A stretch of DNA of 64,000 bases, taken from the NCBI GenBank assembly GCA_000827265.1, contig KN834786.1, forward strand, positions 409,567 through 473,566, written 5' to 3'. The position numbers and the translations under genes are program-made. Positions 24,116 through 35,200 of the stretch are shown here, one piece after another. This DNA comes from Collybiopsis luxurians FD-317 M1 (taxonomy: Eukaryota; Basidiomycota; Agaricomycetes; Agaricales; Omphalotaceae). Below the pieces are notes generated by a model. That model made no database searches. It worked only from the letters and a program-made list of their open reading frames with translations, and was not told where the DNA came from. How positions within the stretch are numbered: the first letter of the stretch is position 1; every line of letters starts with the position of its first letter.

Positions 24116-25676
24116 TTAATTTCCATGCAACTTGTGACAAACAGTCAAATGAGAAGATGTTAACCCTACTTGAATGTAAGAAACTGTTTCATTTCGAGTT
24201 GCAATAGAAGGCATACCGCTCATGAAAAGCAATTCTCTCTCGGCATCATAAACAACTGAGGTTGATCCCGAGGCAATTGTTCCATTATTTTCAAAAATCT
24301 AAAGCGGGAGGTTGAATCTATCTACCAAAACTTTATGCTAAAGTCAAGATTGTACCTTCTCGACCTTATACCCCTGACCACGCAACGAGTCTGGGCCAGT
24401 ATTGATAGAGATTTGAAAGCCGGCAGTTGGTACAATATGAGATGGATCCTTCTTGACTTGTTGAAAGATATCTGAGAGTTTGGGAAATGCTGCTATGTGG
24501 TCACACCTCATATTGTTCATTTAGAAGTAAAATCATAACACACCAGCCACCCATAGGTTGCCTCGCGAGTCTATTGCAAGATTGTCCAAGGCTTGGCCTA
24601 TCCATAAAATATAAGGTGAGTTTTTTTTATTTCTTTGAGAGCCACATTTGTAAATACCGATATGAATAGTATCCTTTAAAAGTAGGGAGTTATCGACTCC
24701 TTGCTTGTGGAAGACCGCGATCGTTCCTCCAAAAGTACTTGCGACGTATACGGTGTCATTTGAAGCTCTGGCAATGCCATTACTAGTGATAATTTTGGAA
24801 GCTGCTACTTCACAGCCGTGGTCAAGGTGACAGTATCCAATGGTAGTGGTTGGGAAGAATGCATCCCAAATGCGAGACTAAGGTAATTTTAAAGGTTGCC
24901 TGCAAACAAACAAACAAAAAAAACCACACACAAATCCCACTTTCGAGCCATGGTCATTTGTGAAAAAAAAGGCTTTCCCATCTGAAATAATGTGGGTTTT
25001 CACATTAAAAATTCGCTCGGAAGGCCTTACCAGCTTGGCCCACCACATCATTGGGTGTTGAAATTACAGGATCCGCGACTGTCCTGACATGGTGCAGTTG
25101 TTCTCCTCCAACTCTAGTCTTGAACAGTTCAATGACAGAATCAGCGCCGACTACGCGTGGGTCTTGTCCCTGCGGAGCGCGATGATTCACCATGTACACA
25201 TATAGCTCGCCCGGGATATCAGATGGCACAACATCCATTCCGTGTACTGAAAGATCTCCTTCGAAATTAATGAATGTGAGGCGGGTGATCCTTGACGTTT
25301 TAGGATCATATGTCGCAACGTAGTCAGTGGGGGATTTCCCTTCCACGTCAAGCAGGTCTGCACAGGGATTCCACCGCCGTCGACTTTGTAAATCAGAACA
25401 GGCAAGATACAGAATACCCGTAGATTGGTGAAGGACGATCTCTGAAAAGCAAAATAAGATGAATCGCCTCAGTTTCATATCACCACAGGACATTGAATAG
25501 CTACTTTCGCAAGCTTGTAATTCCGGTATTCTCTTACAAGCAGATTCATCTAGCCCAAATGTTTCTACCTTGCGAAACACACCTGCAACACTGAGCAAAG
25601 TGCTCAAGTAGACTTGATATAGAACTGCTAACAGCGCAATCGTCAAGCCTAGGACTGAGATAGAAGTAGTAGACAT
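24116..25676 (-). CDS. Paraoxonase/arylesterase-like beta-propeller protein
   Basis: A hydrophobic N-terminal segment (TTSISVLGLTIALLAVLY) acts as signal anchor. Spliced segments follow the serum paraoxonase order: CEIVLHQSTGILYLACSD, VHGMDVV with YVYMVNHR, FFFTNDHGSKVG, ITSNGIARASNDTVYVAS, LDNLAIDSRGNLWVA, and a C-terminal SSHLTVC. The residues typical of the family's calcium site and His dyad (VHGMD, FTNDH, SNGIA, LDNLAID) are in place. About six introns. Expected activity is lactone or aryl-ester hydrolysis in the secretory pathway; substrate unknown. The exact end near 24116 depends on whether GTATGC at about 24215 is used as a donor. Confidence 0.8.
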
Positions 25677-25716
25677 TGAAGAAGAGATGAATGTGTGTCG
25701 CCCGTTGCGAAAGATT

Positions 25717-25725
25717 CTTTTTATA
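25717..25725 (-). promoter_or_regulatory. TATA-like box of the arylesterase gene
   Basis: Minus-strand TATAAAAAG, about 41 bases upstream of the ATG at 25676. Confidence 0.45.
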
Positions 25726-26520
25726 CTATACCGGAAGCATTATCATATGACATATACACCCTACTAGTACTGACACCTGATACCATCGTGAAGGCTGGGA
25801 AGATAAGTCGCGGCATTCCCAGCACTCCCACTTGAAGCTTCCCGAAGCCAGCAGAAGCAAAGATCGTGAAGCATGCGGAGCATATAATTTTATAGGACAA
25901 GAACCCCCAACACCAGCCCCCACTCAGTGTCAGAGTGAAGGTGTGCCGTCAAGGGTACACGTAAAAACTTTCGCTAACAGATCAGTGTATTAAATAACCC
26001 ATTTGAGGAACAAGAAGCGAATGCGACTGCGTGGTTAAAAGTAGATAGATTAATAAACATATCGAAACCCAGCACTGTGTATCATTCGCTCAAGGAAGCT
26101 AAAAAGTTCACGGTAAAGGGGACGAACAACTTGAAGTTGATGAAACCACGACAATATCTACATTAAAAACAGTCATGCGACTAGGTAGAGCGAGGAAGAT
26201 ATGGTATGGGCATGAAAGAAGCAAGGAATTACGTCGTTGCAGAATCCAGCGACAGTGCATTTGCACAAATCACAGATTGAATGACAAGTACATAGTACTT
26301 GCGCTGAACATCAGAGAGCGGCCATGATCTGTATATGTGAGCCACGGCATTAAGCTTTATATGTACTACTTCTCCTCCATAACGTTACTTATGCAACGAC
26401 GTCCCGTTGACATACATCCCCGCGCTTGCACTCCGACCGAGATCTTGGTTGGCGGAATCAATTCTTCCACGTTTGCTTCTAGTTCACTGTCGTCCTCATC
26501 ATTAAATTTACCGTCAACCT
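25726..26520. other. Upstream region without a clear gene
   Basis: Mixed composition. A minus-strand open frame overlapping 26366-26640 could instead be a longer 3' end of the next gene. Nothing else is recognisable. Confidence 0.3.
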
Positions 26521-27450
26521 CTACTGGAGAGGGTGAGGAGTTGTTTTCAAAGACGGTTTCGCAGCGAGAACAGGACGTGCTGCGGTTGGAAGTAAAGAGA
26601 GGCGCGACGAGGGCGTATTCAATTTGGACGCGGGTGATGCAGAAGGAGCGGAAGATGGAACGGGAGGTACCCAGTCTTCACTGCGATCTTTGACGTCTCT
26701 CTACCGATCAACGCAGCTATGTCCCATTCGCAGTGAGAATACTGGAGTTTGACGGGGGAATAGGAGCGGGAGCGGGAGAAGTAATAGTAGGAGACAATGA
26801 AGAAGGAACTGAAGCTCTGGGCAGAGCAGGCAGCGGTCGATACGACTTGTTCCTCTTGCACTCGGGCGGAATAAAGCTTGTCCAGGCCCTTTGATCTCCC
26901 CGCGGTACCCTCTTCGTGTTCCTCGTACTTGTCGCCCGAGCAGTATGGACAGCGTGCCCGAGTATCTTCTCATCTTCATAATGATACTCAGGCTCGATTG
27001 GTCCAATCGTGCTCACAGAAGTGAACATTGAAAAATCCCAAAGGTTGTTTCGATACGCGGAACCCTCGACCCCCCAAAACTCCCACTCGGTCCATAGACA
27101 GAACAACAATATCGACCCGCTCATCGTCATCTGCACCGTCTCCACCTGTCGATCCACCACCGCCCAGCCCAAGACTGAGCCTGTTTCCCCCTCCTTTCCT
27201 CCCAGCCTTTCCCGTTCAGCCAATCGAGCCACCCTCCTCTTACGCGTATCTTGTTTGCGGAGTCCAGCTCGTTGCCAGCTCCTTCATATGGTACGTCGCC
27301 CCCTCCAGCGGCCTCTCCGAGCAATACAAAAATATGGCGCAACGAGTATCCCACACTAAGATAGTTCTCCTTGCGAACATAAGTCTGCTTCTCGAATAAA
27401 CCTCCACCAGACAGTGGCGTCGCGCTATTGCTGGTACCGGTATATTAATC
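26521..27450 (-). CDS. Uncharacterised multi-exon protein, Pro/Ser-rich C-terminus
   Basis: Coding-like pieces on the minus strand connect through plausible introns: GGGLFEKQTYVRKENYLSVG, DERVDIVVLSMDRVGVLGG, PPECKRNKSYRPLPALPRAS, and WVPPVPSSAPSASPASKLN, ending at TAG 26523-26521. Donor GTGAGC with an AG at TATGAAG joins the second and third pieces in phase. The tail is rich in Pro and Ser and probably disordered. The 5' end was not found and several exon borders are guesses. No family recognised. It lies about 200 bases before the start of duplication block B. Confidence 0.38.
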
Positions 27451-27849
27451 AGCCCGGTTGTCCCATTCACGCGACTGGAGCTGGAGCTGAAGCTGTATCA
27501 TTGCTCATATACCGTCACCTGCGAGCCTTGATACCGCATAGGACAAGGGGAGCGAGAGGTACGAGGCATCCTATGTGAAAGGAGGTGACAAAGTGTATTC
27601 TGAACAGAACGTTCTATGTACCTATAACCACTCCAGGTACTATCCTTCCCACTGCGAAGCGGCGAGTCCGTTGGAGAACCATGTGTGACCACAATCCATA
27701 ATGTCCCATATCCGCAAAGAGAATTGAATCGAACTCTTGACCCTACAGATCGTTATACTCAACTGTCATCTACGTGTCTACAGAGCAGCGCAACTATGAG
27801 CCCTTCCTTACGCAGATGATCATGACATTTGTACTCACTATTTCATCCC

Positions 27850-29395
27850 ATACCTCTTCCCAGTGCTCGGCAACTCCGGATCCAGATACTCTGCCGTGAA
27901 CACCTTCATGAGGATATTCCACTGCCTCATCCTTGCACTATCCAATGTTGACGCCTCGCCGACCAATGTCCGCCATCTTGTCCATCCTTGCGTGCGTGGT
28001 TAGGGAAGGGACGCAGAAAAACACGCAGAAGAGCACACCCACCTCGAAACAGCTCCGCAGTCAAATGCAACACACGTATGCCCCTCCTCAAAAACGGGAC
28101 ATGGTCGTCACCCATAACCCCCAGATTGACGGAGGTCGACGTGAGAGGTATGGGGAGGATATAGAATAGGTTGTTGATGACATGGATTATTCTATAGGAG
28201 AGAAGAAATCAGAATCGTAGGTGAACGTGCAGAAGGAAATACCAAAATCTGTACCATCCTCAGAAACAAATACATCCATCGCACCCAAGTTGCTTTCAGT
28301 GCTCTTGAGCTGTCCAAATAGTCAAGCGGTATCCTAACGAAACTCGTTAGTCACAAAACAGCACGAATCGGAAACGTGGTAAAAAAGACGAACTCTGAAA
28401 TACCTCTTAATCCCAGGATCCTTAGCCCCCAAGTAAATCCAGTGAAATGAGATGCTCGACGGTGGATAGAAGTGTCAACGAGGTCGAAGAGATCAACCGA
28501 CGAGGGGACATTGGCGCGTTGTCATCTCTCACTTCCTTCATTTCTAGCAACCGTGAAGCCAAAGCAGAAGAGTTGACAATGGGAACGGCCGAAAATGGGT
28601 CGGATGCAATATATATGTCGAGGATCATCGATCATAAGCTGGCGAGGTTTCTGCGAGCTGAGTTGGATGGAAAAATTGGAGGGAAATAACTGAAGATGCG
28701 TACAGTCCCATATAGTCTTTTCTCCATCCAACGAATGAAGATTTTTTCCCCACGAAAAAGGACGACTTGAGGCATCATATTCGCCACGTCCCAAGTCGTC
28801 ACTCTAAGTAAGTTAGCCGTTTCCCTAAACCGAAATCCAAATATTCCATCAACATAAACCGAAAGAAAGCACAAACAACCACTACACACCAGGTATCTCG
28901 TTCAAAATCTCCCCATGATTGAAAGACGCAGCGCGCCATCTGCCGCCCCTACGAAGTAATCATTCGGCGGAATGAAATGAGTTTGGGTTGTAATGGGCGA
29001 AAGAAAAACGCGTGTGTTGGAGGGGATGTCTTGTAGCGATGATATGGAATTTTTTGGGTTTATTCGACATGCCAGTTTAGGGGGCGAAGGGTAGAGATGA
29101 TGTAGGTTCTGACGAAGGTGTTGTTTTCGGTGTCGGCTGGAAGGACAGCAAGAAGAACGGAATCGTAGGAATAAAATAGAAGAGCACGAATTGGAGGGGT
29201 GGTACTACGTACATACTCTCAGAATCATAATCTTCTCCATGTGTCTATGTATCGATGAAAGCCTTGATTTCATGCATCGACAATTTAAGAAAGGCCGGTT
29301 GTGTGGGTCGTAAGAGGAACAGTCATGGACGGAAAGATGGCGGTGAATGGGAGAAAGAAGGAGAAGATGTGCTATGCTAATGTCTGGAGCATCTG
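27850..29395 (-). pseudogene. Broken copy of the M28 cyclase-like gene
   Basis: The [10 protein letters not shown] motif survives (about 28100), as do the SLTLLSTVEHLI...DLLG region (about 28430-28500) and the intron edge near 29140. Several parts are gone: the GATDSAFPC segment is replaced, about 40 bases are missing after the strand encoding NIIATKD, exon 1 is shortened and loses its signal peptide, and the GEEAF region carries a changed frame. No full-length product is possible. Confidence 0.72.
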
Positions 29396-30390
29396 TAACG
29401 TGAACTGAGAGCATTCCTCAGTCGGTAGCCTGACGTCCAGAGAGTAACGGTGAGAGAATCTGGGGTCGACTAGGCGCTTAATAAGGTGAATTGGCGCCCA
29501 GGACACTCAACTTCGAGCGACGAACTCAAACTCTTTTGTGGATATCAAACGTTTCAAACTGGTCAGCATAAACGTGGAGGAAGAACAGGATGGCTTGAAG
29601 ATTGGTTTGGAGAGGTTCTGGAAGGCTGCGAGGGACAGATAGGACGTGGAAGAGCACGACAGCGGTAGCACAGGAAAGTTTGCTGTTACTACTTCCATGC
29701 TTCGATCGAGTCACTCAGAGATACTTAGTAGGTTGAGATGCACGGCTCGAAAACCTATGGGTATATACGATAGAATGCCGACGACGATAGTATGACCTCT
29801 GGCAAGATGGTTCAAAAACTCGAACCATAGCCATTTGTTTGTATAGCACCTTTTAACAACTACTTGAATATCTCTTACCCGCTAAACCCGTTGCTTTGCC
29901 ATCCGATCGTTAGCCTATCTACGCTTCACCGGCACCTCGTAATCCAACCTCCACCTCCCTGCCACAGACTCCGATGCAAACCAAGTTTCTCTTCGTTCAG
30001 CAACGAGAATACATTTCCTGCATGTTGTACAAGCAGCTTCTTCCCGGAACCTGCGTGTCAGCACGGACATCACTTGATGATGGCGGGTAATGGTGAGTTT
30101 TAGAACTCCTACTTATTGAACAATTATGTGCCAAATAAACGTATGGAACGAGAACCCTCACGGGCGTAGTTTCCTGTAAAACAGTCACCTCGTGACCGAC
30201 GAAAGGCTTTGAGCGTATGCCTGGTGAGTGAAAGGTGCTTGGAAGGTAGAAGTTTAACGTTCATCATCCCCTGGATTACAAGTTTTTATGAGATGCGCAT
30301 GGTAAAGAGATCTGATGCTTTTTCCTGTTTCCTGTTTTCTTCTCCTCGTTTCTCCTCGTTCCTTTCACGTTCCGGAGGAATCGTCTCCTC

Positions 30391-31448
30391 AGGGAAAAGC
30401 TATTGGGAAACCCCCTTTCCGGCAGAAATCTCGGGATTCCTCGGGAAACCCTCCAAAAATAGGTTTCTCCGCAGGCCATTAACCAGCCGGCCAGCCCATT
30501 ATTCAGCTCGTTTGGCGCTTTTGGGGGGGAACCTTTATTTGCTTTCGGAGCACGTGCTATAAATATGTGAATCTTCATTAAGTATATACAGATTTATGAT
30601 GAGCGGAGTACAACCGACTATCAATGATGTACATACCGGATTGATACTTTATTTAAAAAATTATTTCGTTTGGGTGCATTTCTAAGCCATCCTCTCTCAA
30701 ACCTTTTTTTGTACACATGATTCAATATCATTATTAGCTTTCAACAAACTTGGAAATAATTAGGAAATTTTCTCAGTTTTGGAACATTGCATCTTCAGTG
30801 TCGTCTCGCCGCAGAGTCTAAGGGTGAGGCTGCTGGAGATGCTCAGCAGAACTGGGACGCGGTTTGATTCATTTGCATGCCCGAATCACTCAGCTAACTT
30901 CCTGCCAGCACACCCGAAGACCTATCTGTGGGGAACTATATGCACATCTATAGGGATGCGGTGGGATGCAAAAGATAACTTGCCGACCGAACACCATGTG
31001 ACGGCAGAAGCGAGGAAGCTGGATGTTGATACCGAGTGTCATTACTCAGCTCGGCATCCGACACAAGGAAAGCAGGGAAAAATCTAAAAACACAGGTTGT
31101 TCTCAAACGAATGAGGTTGGCTTCGGAAAGCACTAATCCGGGTATCAGTCCAGTTACTTTTACGTCCTTTCTCGGAAGACAACTGGCATTACACTGAGGA
31201 CTCTATAAGTTCTCAAACTTGGGAACTTTGAAGCTCAAATGTCTTTCTAGCATAACCGAGCTGGAGCAGAGTAAACCAAGAAATGCAAAATATTTTTCTT
31301 TACCAACATTTTCGGTATCAACTTTAATATGTATGTAATAGCCGACTGCGGGCTTGGCTAACTCCGGCCGGTGACCGAGGTTGCTGGATAGTCACCGCGA
31401 GAAACCCCGGGTTTCTGCAGGAAAGGAGGTTTTCCAATAGCTTTTCCA
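30391..31448. mobile_element. Candidate insertion bounded by inverted arms
   Basis: About 55 bases at 30391-30445 (AAAAGCTATTGGGAAACC...CCGGCAGAAATC) pair imperfectly with 31399-31448 (GAAACCCCGGGTTTCTGC...CCAATAGCTTTTCC) in inverted orientation. The enclosed sequence is part of the 1.6 kb present only in block B. No transposase was seen. It surrounds the 0.7 kb element listed separately, so this may be a nested insertion. Confidence 0.4.
30631..31337. mobile_element. Non-autonomous TIR element, longer copy
   Basis: Both ends align with the element at 44979-45538 (shared TTGATACTTT, GGTGCATTTCT, TTCGGAAAGCAC and TATCAACT landmarks). The inner part differs: a CpG-containing tract at about 30780-31080 is not matched in the other copy. 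The terminal repeats are worn (ACCGGATTGATA against GTTGATACC inverted). Confidence 0.45.
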
Positions 31449-31459
31449 CTCTCAGGCTC

Positions 31460-31690
31460 AACCCGTCACAAGCTCGTCAATTCCCGCGGTTCTGATCCAG
31501 GGATACGGACACGTTATGATGCCAGTGATACAGAGGCGGCGGCGATGATGGAAGGCGTGAAGTCTGGCATCATCTCACGCAGCCGGTATATCGCCCCGGA
31601 GATCATTGACATTAGAGCCTAGGAAGTGGATTCGAAAGAGGCCAAGCGGAAGAGGCGGAGAAGAATGAGTGTGCGATAATCACACTACTT
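31460..31690 (+). other. Coding-like fragment of unknown origin
   Basis: CpG-rich against its flanks. One frame reads TRYDASDTEAAAMMEGVKSG then RSRYIAPEIIDIRA and stop, with good codon periodicity but no start or neighbours. It may be a scrap of a transposon or captured gene. Confidence 0.25.
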
Positions 31691-32069
31691 GATGCCCTGC
31701 CGTTGGTAGTGGGCCAACGCTGCCGCGTGGCGGTTACTCGTGCCCTGTGAGGTGGCGCCGATGAGTATCTGGTGACTCAAATGGTTTGTACTTCATTATC
31801 ATGACAACAGCTTTAATACATTACTTTGTGTCATTAGTATTACACCACTAATATATAATTGCCTGTAAAGGATCAGGCACAGAATTCACCACCACAAAAA
31901 TTCGGCATTTCATTATATTCCATGCGCTTGTAATGAATTGTCCTCGTGTAGAAGGTCTGCTGCTACATACATAGCAGCTGTCAAATTGGGCTCACTTGAC
32001 CATCGAATATCAATGCCATGGGACTCGACAGCTGTAAGCCGCCTGTTGATTGATAAATGTCACACAAGT

Positions 32070-32077
32070 ATATATAG
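32070..32077 (+). promoter_or_regulatory. TATA-like box of NLR copy 2
   Basis: TATATATA followed by GGGTCC, matching in place and downstream bases the box of NLR copy 1 at 15458. Confidence 0.45.
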
Positions 32078-32232
32078 GGTCCTATAGATACACTGACGAT
32101 TCCCACCAACAACTTTTTGTCCTAGCTGGCTGCTCTGCTTACTGTTCTGTAAGTGATATGTGAAATGTAATTGGTATACTATTGACATTTGACAAAACTT
32201 TTCCCCTTGTTCTGGTAAGCAATACAACATCC

Positions 32233-35200
32233 ATGAAACAGCTTCGTAAAGTTTTGCCACGTCGCAAAGGCAACAAAACTAATACTCTTCAACTTCCTGG
32301 AAGTACACCTGTGTTGGGTAATGCCACTGTGCAGGGCTCCCGCAGTCCTCAAGGCTCTGTGTCAAATGTTTCTGTGCTGTCTGAACCTATTACTACAGGA
32401 GGCACTCAAGAAGAATCTGGTAGTCAGCAGCCCTCGCAGAGTTCACCAAAGACTTCCACTGCATACCAGGCTGGACAAACTACTGGTGCTGTTGCAGAAA
32501 TAGCCATTGATATTCTGAAAGAGCTTGCTCCATTAGTTCCAGTAGCAGGCCCAGCATTGAGTCATGCACTTGCGGTAGTTTCTAAATTGATTAAAATCTC
32601 CCATGTGGGTGTTCATATGCAAAATTCTACATTAGTGCTAGGTCACTGATATATACTTCAAACTGTCAAGCAAGTAACAGGGAATAAAGAAAGCTTCAGG
32701 GAATTGACAAAAGAAATATCTACAAGAATTGGAGAAGCCCAAAAATATATGGAGCAAAGTGAATCAACTGAAATGAAAGAAATCTTTCAAACACTGCTTG
32801 AGTATGTATCTATTTTCATTGTCAGAGCATTTTGATATCATATTCTGCCCATAGTGAATTAGAGAAAATCAGTGACAAAGCTTTTCCCAAGCAGGAAATG
32901 AATAGGATGGAACAATTTCTGGAGAAGACAAATCAGGTAGTTCTAGCAGATAAAATTTCTCAAGATATTACAAAGTATTTTGGAGAAATAGGAAAGGCCT
33001 TTGACACTTGTCAAGTATGTTTTATAAGTTACATGGCTTTAATCATAGTGGTATTTATTTTACTGAATTTACAGAGAAAGGCCTTATTCCATATTGAAAT
33101 GGATACAACTAACATCGGCAAGGTGGGTAGCAGAATATAATTGAAATTGGATAAAACTGCTAAACGGAAGATAGGAAATCTTCTTGAGCAATCTGAAGCC
33201 ATCTACAGAAGCTTTTCATGACTATAGAGTTGGAAGGTCATCATGTACCCAAGGAACAAGGGTTGAAATTCTCAAAAAAATCACAGAATGGGCTAATGCT
33301 TCTGAAACAGAAGTATACTGGATGGGTGGTATGGCGGGAACAGGGAAAAGCACCATTGCCAAATCATTGTGTGAAAAATTTGAAGAAGAAAAGCAAATTC
33401 TTGCTGGTGCATTTTTTTGTTCTAGACAGATTCCTGACTGTCGGGACCATACAAAGATCATTCCGACCATTGCTTATCAGCTTGCACACTATTCCCGTAC
33501 ATTTGCTGAGGCTCTTACAAGAGAGCTACGGAAAGATTCAAAGCTTGCGGATAAAGAAATTAAAAAACAAATGAAGTTGCTGCTACTGGAACCATGGAAA
33601 AAAGCAGCTAATGTTATAGGACTAACAGGAGTGACTCCTGTAATTATCATTGATGCTCTGGATGAGTGTGCAGATATTCAATTAGTACTGGATCCTTTAC
33701 TTGATGCTATTAAAAACAGACAGCTATTGGGGCTGAAATTCTTATTTACAAGTCGACCTGACCAGCCTGTCTACGAATATCTTAAGAAAGCCCCCAATAA
33801 CTCTAGAATCCTACTACACGATGTTGAAGACTCATTGGTAGAGAGTGACATTTCTACCTTTCTCTTTGAGTCATTGAAGGGCTATCACTTTGTTACACAA
33901 GAGCATATTCTACAGTTGGCAGAATTATCTGGGAAGCTATTCATTTTTGCAGCAACTATTGTCAAGTGGATTACTACTGGAAAGAAGTCAGTTGCAGAGA
34001 GCCGGTTAAATGATGCCCTAAATCTGCAGCATGTTCCAGATACAAGTCAAACTGATGAATTGTATAATGTTATTGTTGAGAAATCCATTGCGCCTAGTGG
34101 GAATGAGATTCAAAACCAAGAAAGAAAAGCAGAATTAAAGGTTCTGCATTCTGTGATTACTGTCAGAAGTCCAGTATCCTGTGAAGTGATTGCTCAAATG
34201 ACAAAAGTTAAACTTGAGCAAGTGGAAGAACTCATTAAGGCACTGCAGTCAGTTCTATATGTGGGAAAAGCAGAGGCTATTTATGTGTTCCATGCCTCAT
34301 TCTCTGATTTCTTATTCAGAAAACAGGCAGATGAGCAATTAACTGACTTGAACTGTGATCCATTGATTCAGCACTGCTTCCTAGGCAATGCATGTTTTAA
34401 TATCATGAATCAGGAGTTAAAATTCAACATGCTAAATCTTCCTTCATCATTTCTGAAAGACAAGGAGGTTAAAAATATTGAATTCAATGTTAATAACAAG
34501 ATCAAGCAAAGTCTTATTTATGCATGTAAAAGCTGGGGATATCATTTGGAAAAATCCACAAGAGATGCAGAGAAGACTACTAACTTGATGGAGGCTTTGA
34601 GGGAATTTTTAAAGGACAAAGTACTCTACTGGGTTGAGTTAATGAGTGTTTTGCGTGTGTTGAAGCATGAACAAGAAAGTGCTAATGACACATTAGTGGA
34701 ATGTATGGATATTTTGAATTTGATTGAAAAGGTGTGTGTCAATTGGAAATAATGAGAGAGGAATATAAATGAATTAATTTAATTTCTAGATTTCTGACTT
34801 TCCAGGGGAACTCAAACAGACTATCAAGAGTGTGAAATCAGCAGTAGAAACATTCCTGCTGAGTTCACCAAGTTTAATGACTCCACATTGGTACTTAAGC
34901 ATTTTGCCATTTTGGCAGAGGGATATTGCAGCAATTAAACAAGGCCTAAAAATGGGAAGTATTGTTAAAACCCAAATGGAAAACCCAAATTTAGGTGTCT
35001 GGCATGCATGGTCTAGAGTCTCCAGTGTAGCAATATCTCACAATGGAGAGAAAGTGGTTTCTGGGGGTGATGACCAGACAGTCAGAATCTGGAATGCAAA
35101 AACTGGAGCTCCCATTGGAGACCCTCTTCAAGGCCACACTGATTTAGTGTGGTCAGTAGCATTTTCTCCAGATGGACAAAAAATTGTATCTGGTTCTTTG

